Shown: positions 1 through 6,957 of the stretch, one piece after another | Layout: every line of letters starts with the position of its first letter | Position numbering within the stretch: position 1 is the stretch's first letter | Assembly (NCBI GenBank): GCA_019686145.1 | Contig: JADGHK010000029.1 | Span: forward strand, 1 to 12,884 | From: Bryobacteraceae bacterium | GTDB lineage: Bacteria > Acidobacteriota > Terriglobia > Bryobacterales > Bryobacteraceae | Length of the DNA: 12,884 nucleotides | Reading direction: 5' to 3' | Notes under the pieces: generated by a model | Seen by the model: only the letters and a program-made list of their open reading frames with translations | The model's database searches: none | Told to the model about the DNA's origin: nothing | Program-made: the position numbers and the translations under genes

Positions 1-2429
1 CGCTTGAACTTACATTCCGTGTTGGGGCATTGAGCCACCGGCCCGGACTTGAGGAATTTTTCGACCAGATAAGGGCTGCTGCATTCCGGGCAGTGCTCGG
101 CGATGGGCTTGTTCCAGGCGACAAACTCGCAATCAGGGTAGCGGCTGCAGCCGTAGAACGTCTTGCCGCGTTTGGATCGCCGTTCGACGATTTCGCCCTC
201 GCCGCAAGCCGGGCACTTTACACCGATGGTCTTCTGCTTGACGTACTTGCAGGTGGGGTAGTTGCTGCACGCGGTAAACTCCCCAAACCGGCCGTACTTT
301 ACGACCAGGTTATTCCCGCACTGCGGGCACGTTTCGTCGAGCGGCACATCGGCTTTCTTCTGTGCAGCGCCAATCTGCCGGGTTGTCTTGCAGTCCGGAT
401 AGCCCGAGCATGCGTAGAACGTGCCAAAGCGACCCTTCTTCAACACCATCGGGCGGCCGCAGTTTTCGCAATACTCCTCGGCGTCCTGCTCCGTGAGATC
501 CACTTTGTCGATCTCTGGCAGCTCGACGGCGAGCTGCCGGGTGTTCGTGCACTCCGGATAGCCGGTGCAGGCGAGGAAGCTGCCATGCTTACCCCATTTG
601 ATGACCATCGGCTTGCCGCATTTGTCGCAGACGATATCCGTCGGCTTCTCCATGCGCTTGATGTCGGTCATCTGGGTTTCGGCGCGTTCGAGGTCAGCCT
701 TGAACTTCTCGTAAAAGGCGCTCATCGCCTCCGTCCACTCGCGCTTGCCCTCTTCAATCTCGTCCAGCTCGCCTTCGAGCCGTGCAGTGTAGTGGACGTC
801 GAAGATGTCGTTGAAGGATTCGAGCAGCAGGTCTGTTACGACCATTCCCAATTCCGTCGGGTGGAACTTGCCGCCTTCCTTCTTCACGTACTCCCGCTCC
901 TGAATGGTCGAGAGGATCGAGGCGTACGTGGACGGGCGTCCAACACCGTCCGCTTCGAGTTCTTTCACCAGCGTCGCTTCTGTGTAGCGTGGAGGCGGCT
1001 CCGTGAAGTGCTGTTGCGGCTCGAGACTGCGGAAGCGCAGTTGCTCGCCCTCCTTCACCACAGGCAGCTTGTTCTTGAGTTCTTCGTCTTCCTCGTCCTT
1101 TTGGTCTTTGCCTTCCTCGTAGACTGCAAGGAACCCGTCGAACTTCGGGACGGAGCCCGTGGCCCGGAACAGGTAATCGGCGCCGTCCTTGCCCTTTGCC
1201 GTCACCTCGATCGTAGTCTGATCGAAGCGGGCGGGCGACATCTGAGAAGCGACGAAGCGCATCCAGATGAGGCGGTACAGCTTCAGCTCGTCTTCCGAGA
1301 TGCCCTTGGTATCCTTCTCATCCTTCTTCAGATACTTCTGCAATTCCTCCGGCGTCCGCAACACTGATGTCGGCCGGATTGCCTCGTGCGCATCCTGGGC
1401 ATCCTTCTTGCTTCGGAAGTAGTTTGGCTTCTCGGGGAGGTAGCTTTCCCCGTAGCGCTGGCCGATGAACTCACGGACCTCGTTCAAGGCGTCGTCTGAA
1501 ACGCGCGTCGAGTCCGTACGCATGTACGTAATGAGTCCTACGGATCCTTCCTTACCCAGTTCCACGCCCTCGTACAGCCTTTGGGCCAGCATCATTGTGC
1601 GCTTTACGCTGAACCGGAGCTTGCGTGAAGCCTCTTGCTGCAAAGTTGAGGTGATAAACGGAGGAACCGGATTACGCCGCTTCTCGCGCGTCGTGACGGA
1701 CTTAACGATGTAGCTCGCCTCGACGAGGTTGTCGACGATCGCCTTTGCTTGCTCCTCATTGGCGATCTCGACCGCTTCGTCGTTACGTTTGGCGAGAGCT
1801 GCCTTGAGAACGGGCGGCTTCTGCGCCGCCAGATGCGCATCGATGGTCCAGTATTCGCGCTTCTGGAACGCGCGGATCTCGCGCTCGCGCTCGACGATCA
1901 GGCGCAGCGCGACGGTCTGGACCCGGCCCGCCGATAACCCGCGCCTCACCTTGTCCCACAATAAGGGGGATATCTTATACCCGACCAGCCGGTCGAGCAC
2001 ACGACGCGCCTGCTGCGCGTCCACCAGATTGACATTTACCGATTGCGGCCGTTCGAAGGCTTTACGAATGGCGTTCGCGGTAATTTCGTTGAACATGACG
2101 CGAAACACCTTCGCGCCGCCATTCTTCTTGTCCTGCAGCTCCTCTTGCAGGTGATAACAGATCGCTTCCCCCTCGCGATCAGGGTCGGCGGCCAGATAGA
2201 TTGTGTCGGCCTGCCGCGCAGCTTTCTTCAGCTCCTCGATGAGCTTCTTCTTGCCTTCGATGATTTCGTAGCGGGGACGAAAGTCACGCTCGATATCGAC
2301 AGCAAGGTCCTTCTTGGGCAAGTCCTTGATGTGGCCCAGGGACGCTTTGACGACAAACTGCTTGCCGAGATATTTTCCGATTGTTTTCGCCTTCGCCGGC
2401 GATTCGACGATGACGAGAGATTTACCCAT
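1..2429 (-). CDS. topA: DNA topoisomerase I (type IA), 3' end cut by window edge
   Basis: Relaxes negatively supercoiled DNA by cutting one strand through a 5'-phosphotyrosine; acts in the cytoplasm on the chromosome. About 809 codons are visible. The Toprim domain is at the N-terminus, with VIVESPAKAKT (Glu9) and the metal-binding DPDREGE (Asp82, Asp84, Glu86). The catalytic tyrosine is Tyr302 in GLITYMRTDS. From Cys601 to the window edge there are five successive C-x2-C ... C zinc ribbons of the topoisomerase C-terminal type; the last is CPEC ... CPNTEC, after which the frame runs off the window with no stop. The ATG at 2427-2429 starts MGKSLVIVES, the usual TopA N-terminus. An AAGG stretch just upstream is a modest ribosome binding site. 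It lies 165 bp downstream of dprA on the same strand. Start and identity are secure; the C-terminal end is unknown. Confidence 0.98.
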   Translation of the reverse strand, partial: MGKSLVIVESPAKAKTIGKYLGKQFVVKASLGHIKDLPKKDLAVDIERDFRPRYEIIEGKKKLIEELKKAARQADTIYLAADPDREGEAICYHLQEELQDKKNGGAKVFRVMFNEITANAIRKAFERPQSVNVNLVDAQQARRVLDRLVGYKISPLLWDKVRRGLSAGRVQTVALRLIVEREREIRAFQKREYWTIDAHLAAQKPPVLKAALAKRNDEAVEIANEEQAKAIVDNLVEASYIVKSVTTREKRRNPVPPFITSTLQQEASRKLRFSVKRTMMLAQRLYEGVELGKEGSVGLITYMRTDSTRVSDDALNEVREFIGQRYGESYLPEKPNYFRSKKDAQDAHEAIRPTSVLRTPEELQKYLKKDEKDTKGISEDELKLYRLIWMRFVASQMSPARFDQTTIEVTAKGKDGADYLFRATGSVPKFDGFLAVYEEGKDQKDEEDEELKNKLPVVKEGEQLRFRSLEPQQHFTEPPPRYTEATLVKELEADGVGRPSTYASILSTIQEREYVKKEGGKFHPTELGMVVTDLLLESFNDIFDVHYTARLEGELDEIEEGKREWTEAMSAFYEKFKADLERAETQMTDIKRMEKPTDIVCDKCGKPMVIKWGKHGSFLACTGYPECTNTRQLAVELPEIDKVDLTEQDAEEYCENCGRPMVLKKGRFGTFYACSGYPDCKTTRQIGAAQKKADVPLDETCPQCGNNLVVKYGRFGEFTACSNYPTCKYVKQKTIGVKCPACGEGEIVERRSKRGKTFYGCSRYPDCEFVAWNKPIAEHCPECSSPYLVEKFLKSGPVAQCPNTECKFK

Positions 2430-2434
2430 AACCT

Positions 2435-2462
2435 TTTTTAAGTACGTCTTTTTAAATACGTC
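2435..2462. repeat. Tandem 14-bp direct repeat in the topA leader
   Basis: TTTTTAAGTACGTC (2435-2448) is followed directly by TTTTTAAATACGTC (2449-2462), 13 of 14 positions identical with no spacer. In topA mRNA sense the copies read GACGTATTTAAAAA then GACGTACTTAAAAA and end in the AAGG that may act as the ribosome binding site, 6 nt before the start codon. The block is strikingly AT-rich for this genome. It could be a regulator site, a translation enhancer or a recent slippage duplication; the sequence does not decide. Confidence 0.85.
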
Positions 2463-2475
2463 CGTCCGGAACCGT

Positions 2476-2504
2476 ACTCTAGTAGATATTTCCCCGTACT
2501 ACAA
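2476..2504 (-). promoter_or_regulatory. Possible sigma-70-type promoter for topA
   Basis: On the minus strand TTGTAG (complement of 2499-2504) is followed after exactly 17 nt by TAGAGT (complement of 2476-2481). These match the -35 and -10 consensus at 3/6 and 4/6 positions. The site lies about 47 nt upstream of the topA start, in the 165-bp gap after dprA. Spacing is ideal but sequence match is weak, so topA could equally be read only from the dprA promoter. Confidence 0.25.
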
Positions 2505-2594
2505 CTGTTGCTCAAGCTCTGAAGGAACTGAAGGACGTCACGTCTGTTACCGTGGCGGCCTCAGAGACCAGGAGGCTCCGGGCAAGGAAGACGC

Positions 2595-3764
2595 TCACTC
2601 CACCCACAATTTAACAAAGTTCTTGCCGGGAAGCTGCCGTACTACTCCCGCCAGCTCCAATTCGAATAGGACCGCAATGACCTCCGACGAGGAATAATTT
2701 TCTACTTTCGTCAGAAGATCGTCAAGGTTTATGGCGGAATCGGTCGGGAGCGCATCGAGTACGGCCTTCGCGACATGTCGATTGGGTCCTGAGACCGGAA
2801 CGATGGCAGGATCCCCTTTTTTGGGATGCTCCTGCTGTTCGAAAAGATTCCGCTGACCGCGAAGACGAATACGATCCTCCGGTGGCAGTCCTTCAATGAC
2901 ATCCTGCGGAGACTGTACCAGATGCGCTCCTTCTTTGATCAGCATGTTCGGACCCCAGCTCATCTTCGATGTGATGTTCCCGGGCACCGCGAACACCTCG
3001 CGGTTCTGCTCGAGCGCAAGCCTTGCCGTAATGGCTGATCCGCTGTGTTCGGCTCCTTCCACCACAAGCACGCCTGTGCTCATTCCACTGACAATCCGAT
3101 TACGAATTGGAAAATTTTGCGGATAGGCCGGAGTGGACATCGGGAACTCAGAAACGAGCAGGCCTTTGGCCGCGATCTCTTCCGCCAGCCGCCGGTTCTC
3201 GGCAGGGTAGATGTTGTCCAGTCCGGACCCGAACACAGCGACGGTCGCGCCTCCGCCTGACAACGCCCCTTTGTGCGCGGCCGTATCGATGCCCCTTGCC
3301 ATTCCGCTTGCGATTGTCAATCCCGCCTCCGCCAGTTCCTTACTGAGCCGTTCGGCCACCTGGACGCCGTAAGGGCTCGGACGGCGCGTTCCGACCACCG
3401 CCAGCATGAGTGATTCGAGCAGCTCAACCCTTCCTCGCGCGAAAAGGGCCACCGGCGGATCGTAGATCTCGCGGAGCCTCTGCGGATACCGCGGATCGGA
3501 GAACGGGACAAGCACCGTTTCTGTCGCCGCCATCTTCTCCTGCTGCCTGACTGCTTCCTCGAATGTGCAGCCGCTCGCAATGCTTCGTGCAAGGCCTCCC
3601 GGTAACCCGGCTGCCTCCAGCTCTGAGGGCGTCGCCCGGAAGATCGCCTCCGGGCTTCGGAACTGCTGAAGGAGCAGTCCCGCGGAGCGTGGTCCCAAGC
3701 CGGGCACCAGGAGCAGAGCCAGCCAGTGCAGTTCCTGATCGCGAGTGTAAGCAGCAGTCGCCAA
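2595..3764 (-). CDS. dprA: DNA-processing protein DprA (Smf)
   Basis: Binds incoming single-stranded DNA during natural transformation and loads RecA; a cytoplasmic protein. It has 389 residues. Residues about 8-70 form the N-terminal helix-hairpin-helix/SAM-like part (LLLVPGLGPRSAGLLL). The Rossmann-type DprA core spans about 85-290, with VVGTRRPSPYG near 125, SGMARGIDTAAHKGAL near 153-168, VFGSGLDNIYPAEN near 177-190, SEFP near 205 and GSAITARLALEQ near 242-253. Residues about 330-386 look like the C-terminal winged-helix domain. The start is TTG: no ATG fits, and GGGGAG lies 7-9 nt upstream of TTG at 3762-3764. The gene precedes topA on the same strand, a pairing seen in many bacteria, and diverges from the DUF2007-like gene with 102 bp between. 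All family landmarks are intact, suggesting a functional protein. Confidence 0.97.
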   Translation of the reverse strand: MATAAYTRDQELHWLALLLVPGLGPRSAGLLLQQFRSPEAIFRATPSELEAAGLPGGLARSIASGCTFEEAVRQQEKMAATETVLVPFSDPRYPQRLREIYDPPVALFARGRVELLESLMLAVVGTRRPSPYGVQVAERLSKELAEAGLTIASGMARGIDTAAHKGALSGGGATVAVFGSGLDNIYPAENRRLAEEIAAKGLLVSEFPMSTPAYPQNFPIRNRIVSGMSTGVLVVEGAEHSGSAITARLALEQNREVFAVPGNITSKMSWGPNMLIKEGAHLVQSPQDVIEGLPPEDRIRLRGQRNLFEQQEHPKKGDPAIVPVSGPNRHVAKAVLDALPTDSAINLDDLLTKVENYSSSEVIAVLFELELAGVVRQLPGKNFVKLWVE

Positions 3765-3866
3765 GCGAAATCTCCCCGAAAGGAGTGTATCGGCCGCCGG
3801 GAATCTCTCAGCAGGCCGGAGTCGCGGCTTCGAGCTTCCTTACGCTAAGATTGAGGTGTTTCGAAG

Positions 3867-4130
3867 GTGCGAAGAGACGACGATGAGTTTGCGGCGCTCG
3901 ACCTCGAGCTGGTTTATATCGCCAAGAAGCTCAAAGAGGCGCAACGGCTGGAAAGTCAGCTGAGTGAGGCTGGCGTCGACTTCTTGATTGAGGCAGACAC
4001 CTACCGCGGCGGCATCATCTTTCAGACTGAGCGCGTCGGCGCCTTCTTCTACGTAAGGCCCGAAGACGTGGAGCAGGCCCACGGCGTCCTCCGCAAGCAC
4101 CGCTACAAGCCCCACCAGCGAATGAAGTGA
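3867..4130 (+). CDS. Small DUF2007-like protein
   Basis: An 87-residue acidic/basic mixed soluble protein without signal peptide or membrane segment. Residues about 13-85 (VYIAKKLKEAQRLESQLSEA, then GVDFLI, GGIIF, GAFFYV and VRPEDVEQAHGVLRK) follow the layout of the DUF2007/putative signal-transducing domain: a helix that pairs with a short sheet, with a late VxxEDxxxA helix. The molecular function of this family is not established. The start is GTG at 3867-3869, preceded by GAGGTG about 8 nt upstream; the nearby ATG at 3883 is in another frame. It diverges from dprA and meets the sulfatase gene tail to tail with a single base between the stops, so the two are convergent with no room for a separate terminator. 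Assignment to DUF2007 is by pattern only and moderately sure; that it is a real gene is supported by spacing, start signal and protein-like sequence. Confidence 0.78.
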   Translation: MRRDDDEFAALDLELVYIAKKLKEAQRLESQLSEAGVDFLIEADTYRGGIIFQTERVGAFFYVRPEDVEQAHGVLRKHRYKPHQRMK

Positions 4131-4131
4131 A

Positions 4132-5637
4132 TCAGCGCCGCTGGTACTTCGGATTATACTTTCCGCGCTCGGCGAAGCCGCCGAGTTCGGGGCGCATCGG
4201 CGAATAACGAGGATAGCTTTCGAAGATATCACCCGTTCCGAGCATGCGGGGATCCTCGTGCGCTTTCAGGCCGGCTTCCAGCTGGCGGCGCATCTCCGCC
4301 TGTGTCCGTTGGAACTCCGGCTTTCCTGCCAGATTATTGAGGCACCCCGGATCCTTGCGAATATCAAAGAGCTGCTCAGCCGGCTGCTTCCCAAAGCCGC
4401 GCTCAAAGAAGGGCTTCACTTTGGGATCCTCGCGGTGCTTCTGCATGTAGGTCTTGGTTGGTCCCGCGTCGATGTCGTAATATCCTTCGGGGTCGCCGGC
4501 AGGCCACCGGTCCGGCTTGAAGTTGCGCACGTACAGATAGTCGCGGGTCCGATAAGCGCGAGCGGGGTAACCCAGGTTGTCGAAGCGGGCGTGAGAATGG
4601 CGCTCGCGGCCTGAGAAGACGCCGGTTCGTCCCGTTGCCTTCCCGTCGAGCTTGCCGATGAGGGACTCTCCTACCATTGTAGCAGGAACTGGAACGCCGG
4701 CGGCCTCGAGAAACGTTGGAGCGAAGTCGACGAAGCTGATTACATCATCGTAGACGCGGCCTCCTTTCCACCGTTCGGGCCACGCTATGGCGAGGGGAAG
4801 GTGGATGCCGTAGTCTGTCATCATGGCCTTGGCGCCGGGGAAGGCCATTCCGTTGTCGCTCGTAACGACGACAATTGTATTGCTGAGCTCGCCGCGTTTT
4901 TCGAGGAGGTCGAGCATTCGCCCGAGGTGAGTGTCGAAATGTTCGATCTCGAGATAGTAGTCGAGGATGTCGCTGCGCACCTCCGGCGCATCGGGTAGAA
5001 AGGGCGGGACTTTGACATCCTCCAGGCGGCGGCCGGCCTTCAGACCGGAACCTTCCTCATACACTCGGTGAGGTTCCTGGCAACCGAACCAGAACGCAAA
5101 TGGCGCACCCTTCGGGCGCTTTTCGAGAAAGGCCGCGAAGTTGGCGGCATAATCGATGTTACTGACTCCCGGACGCGCGTTCTTCACCGTAATCGACGAG
5201 AAGTCAGGACCCGCCGGATTCCGCTTCCATCCGCTGCCCTGCCAGTTGCACGGCCCTGCGCCTTTCCCGGTGAGACCAACGAAGTAGCCTGCGCGTTCGA
5301 GCAGATCCGGATAGACAGTCAGCGAAGCCGGGAAGCCCGAGGCGTGCGTGCCCGCCTCTCCCAACTGCCAGGGGTAGCGGCCGGTGAGAATGGCAGCGCG
5401 CGATGGAGCGCAGCCCGGAGACGCGCAGATCGCATTGGTGAACCGGACGCCCATGCCGGCGACACGATCGAAGGAGGGTGTCCGGACGGTCCTGTCCCCA
5501 TTGGCGCCTGTGTGGGGCCATGACTGGTCGTCGGCAATCGCGAACAGGATGTTCGGGCGCGCGGCCGCATAGCCTCGAGTCAGGAAGAAGGGAGCAACGG
5601 AGGCTCCAAGGATCGTTCGTCGCGTGAGAGGTTGCAC
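4132..5637 (-). CDS. Tat-exported sulfatase (arylsulfatase/heparan N-sulfatase type)
   Basis: Hydrolyses sulfate esters or sulfamates, probably on a sulfated glycan, outside the cytoplasm. The 501-residue protein starts with a twin-arginine signal (LTRRTILGAS, hydrophobic stretch, cleavage probably after GYAAA). The mature part opens with PNILFAIADDQSW, where Asp36 and Asp37 are metal ligands. The signature C-x-P-S-R is GCAPSRAAILTG with Cys76, the residue converted to formylglycine; TGRYPW follows. Lys125 in GLTGKG and Asp261-Asn262 in TSDNGM complete the usual active site. Length and order fit sulfatase family S1; the form resembles N-sulfoglucosamine sulfohydrolase-like members, but the substrate cannot be read. 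The start is GTG at 5635-5637: an in-frame TAG lies 9 nt upstream and AGGA sits 7 nt before GTG. It follows the epimerase gene by 72 bp on the same strand, probably cotranscribed. Activity would need a formylglycine-generating enzyme encoded elsewhere. Confidence 0.95.
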   Translation of the reverse strand: MQPLTRRTILGASVAPFFLTRGYAAARPNILFAIADDQSWPHTGANGDRTVRTPSFDRVAGMGVRFTNAICASPGCAPSRAAILTGRYPWQLGEAGTHASGFPASLTVYPDLLERAGYFVGLTGKGAGPCNWQGSGWKRNPAGPDFSSITVKNARPGVSNIDYAANFAAFLEKRPKGAPFAFWFGCQEPHRVYEEGSGLKAGRRLEDVKVPPFLPDAPEVRSDILDYYLEIEHFDTHLGRMLDLLEKRGELSNTIVVVTSDNGMAFPGAKAMMTDYGIHLPLAIAWPERWKGGRVYDDVISFVDFAPTFLEAAGVPVPATMVGESLIGKLDGKATGRTGVFSGRERHSHARFDNLGYPARAYRTRDYLYVRNFKPDRWPAGDPEGYYDIDAGPTKTYMQKHREDPKVKPFFERGFGKQPAEQLFDIRKDPGCLNNLAGKPEFQRTQAEMRRQLEAGLKAHEDPRMLGTGDIFESYPRYSPMRPELGGFAERGKYNPKYQRR

Positions 5638-5709
5638 GCCTACATCCTATCGAAATCGGCATGAAAGCCAACGCGATTGATCGATCGGCGGCTGCCGGTC
5701 GCGGGAGCT

Positions 5710-6798
5710 CTATCGGGGCAGCAGGCCGAGACCGGGCCGGTTCGGGAGGATCAGCCTGCCGTTCTTCACCAGCACGCCTTCGAAGGGATCGTTTGCGATG
5801 AGAAGATTGCCGTCGAGGTCTGCGTAATCCACGAGCGGCGACAGATGGGCGGCGGCGGTGATTGCGACAGAGCTCGAGATCATGCAGCCGAGCATCGTCT
5901 TTAGCTTCAGCGAACGGGCGATGTTGATCATGCGAAATGCTTCGAGCATTCCTCCGCACTTGTCAATCTTGATATTCACTCCGTCGAAGGAGCTGGCGAG
6001 CCTTGGCATGTCCTCCGGGTGCAGGCAGGCCTCGTCGGCGATAATCGGGATGTGAACTTTGCTGCGCACCCAGCGCGTCTCTTCGAGCATGTGCGCGGGC
6101 ATCGGCTGCTCGATGAATTCCACGCCCTGCTTCTCCAGCCAGTTGATTTTCCGGACCGCTTCTTCCTTGTCCGTCCAACCCTCATTGGCGTCGACGCGCA
6201 GCGGCTTTGATGTGACGCTCCGGACCGCTTCAATCATCTCCTCATCGGTCTTGAGCCCAACCTTCACCTTCAGGACTGGGTAGGCATCCGCCTCGCGCAC
6301 TTTCTGGCGCACGATCTCCGGCTTATCGATTCCAATCGAGAACGTGGTGACGGGCGCGTCGTTCGGGTCGAGGCCAAAGTAGCGGTAGAGGGGAACGCCG
6401 AGCTTCTGGCCGTTCCAATCCATGAGGGCGATGTCAAGGGCTGCCTTGGCGGCAAACTCGCCTTGAATGTGGGTGAAGACATCGTCGAGGAGCTTGCTGA
6501 ACTGCCGCGGGTCGGAGGACGTGATACGGTCTTTGACGGCTTCGATCGCTCGGCGCGCGGTCTCCGCGGTCTCCTTGTATCGAGGAATCGGTGCACCCTC
6601 GCCGCGCCCCGTAACGCCGTCTGCCGTGAAACGGAGGTGAAAGGTGTCGCGGTACTCGCTCGAGGACATCACAGTCGTCCAGGTGTGGCGCAGCTTCAGC
6701 CGGACGATTTCCGTCTCCAGTTGACTGACGCTTGCAGACCTGACGGACAGAGGAAGCGCCGCTCCGAGAACCGTTCTGAAAAGGTCGCGCCGGTTCAT
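5710..6798 (-). CDS. Enolase-superfamily dipeptide epimerase (L-Ala-D/L-Glu epimerase type), Tat-exported
   Basis: Probably epimerises the alpha-carbon of the second residue of a dipeptide by a two-base mechanism with Mg2+. The 362-residue protein has the capping domain (about 28-145) and the TIM-barrel of the muconate-lactonizing subgroup: the K-x-K pair Lys177/Lys179, metal ligands Asp203 (DANEGW), Glu230 (IEQP) and Asp255 (ADEA), and the lysine on the opposite face in IKIDKCGG (Lys277/Lys280). The late DLDG (Asp327, Asp329) matches the D-x-D motif that binds the dipeptide amino group in characterised epimerases. Unusual is the N-terminus MNRRDLFRTVLGAALPLSV, a twin-arginine signal, because known family members work in the cytoplasm. 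ATG at 6796-6798 has GGGAG about 7 nt upstream. It precedes the sulfatase gene by 72 bp. Dipeptide specificity is inferred from the motif; o-succinylbenzoate synthase or another activity is less likely. Confidence 0.92.
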   Translation of the reverse strand: MNRRDLFRTVLGAALPLSVRSASVSQLETEIVRLKLRHTWTTVMSSSEYRDTFHLRFTADGVTGRGEGAPIPRYKETAETARRAIEAVKDRITSSDPRQFSKLLDDVFTHIQGEFAAKAALDIALMDWNGQKLGVPLYRYFGLDPNDAPVTTFSIGIDKPEIVRQKVREADAYPVLKVKVGLKTDEEMIEAVRSVTSKPLRVDANEGWTDKEEAVRKINWLEKQGVEFIEQPMPAHMLEETRWVRSKVHIPIIADEACLHPEDMPRLASSFDGVNIKIDKCGGMLEAFRMINIARSLKLKTMLGCMISSSVAITAAAHLSPLVDYADLDGNLLIANDPFEGVLVKNGRLILPNRPGLGLLPR

Positions 6799-6858
6799 AG
6801 CTGTCTCCCGGCTGCAGTGAAGCGTGGGACTGAGGCTTTAGACATCAAGGGCGCATTT

Positions 6859-6884
6859 CCGCCGGGGCCCTGGAACACCGGCGG
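6859..6884. repeat. Inverted repeat in the leader upstream of the epimerase gene
   Basis: CCGCCGG (6859-6865) and CCGGCGG (6878-6884) form a perfect 7-bp, all-GC stem around a 12-nt loop. It lies in the 159-bp gap between the universal stress gene and the epimerase gene, about 60 nt before the epimerase ATG. There is no T-run on either strand, so a standard intrinsic terminator is not supported; it may still act as a transcript-end hairpin for the stress gene or as leader structure. Confidence 0.6.
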
Positions 6885-6913
6885 CAGAAGGGCGGAAAAC
6901 ATTCTCTGTTCTC

Positions 6914-6919
6914 AGTATA
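6914..6919 (-). promoter_or_regulatory. Possible -10 element (TATACT) for the epimerase-sulfatase pair
   Basis: TATACT on the minus strand matches the -10 consensus at five of six positions and lies about 115 nt upstream of the epimerase start, in the only gap that could serve these two genes. No good -35 is seen 16-18 nt upstream (the region is GC-rich), so this is only a candidate. Confidence 0.3.
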
Positions 6920-6957
6920 CCGGCCGAAGGTTAGCGGCCGCCGCGCTCCTCCCGGAG

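Noticed and set aside
30..1367. Long plus-strand open frame (445 codons)
   Set aside because: It lies wholly antisense to topA, whose domains and catalytic residues are unmistakable; the translation shows no known fold and is a typical high-GC shadow frame.
2558..2576. GCCTC/GAGGC inverted repeat after dprA as a terminator
   Set aside because: Only five base pairs with a 9-nt loop and no T-run; not convincing as an intrinsic terminator.
3846..3851. TAAGAT as a -10 box for the DUF2007-like gene
   Set aside because: Four of six matches and no usable -35 at proper spacing; chance occurrence is likely.
5204..5959. Minus-strand frame of 251 codons across the sulfatase-epimerase junction
   Set aside because: Overlaps both genes in another frame and is rich in Arg, Ser and Pro with no motif; a shadow frame.
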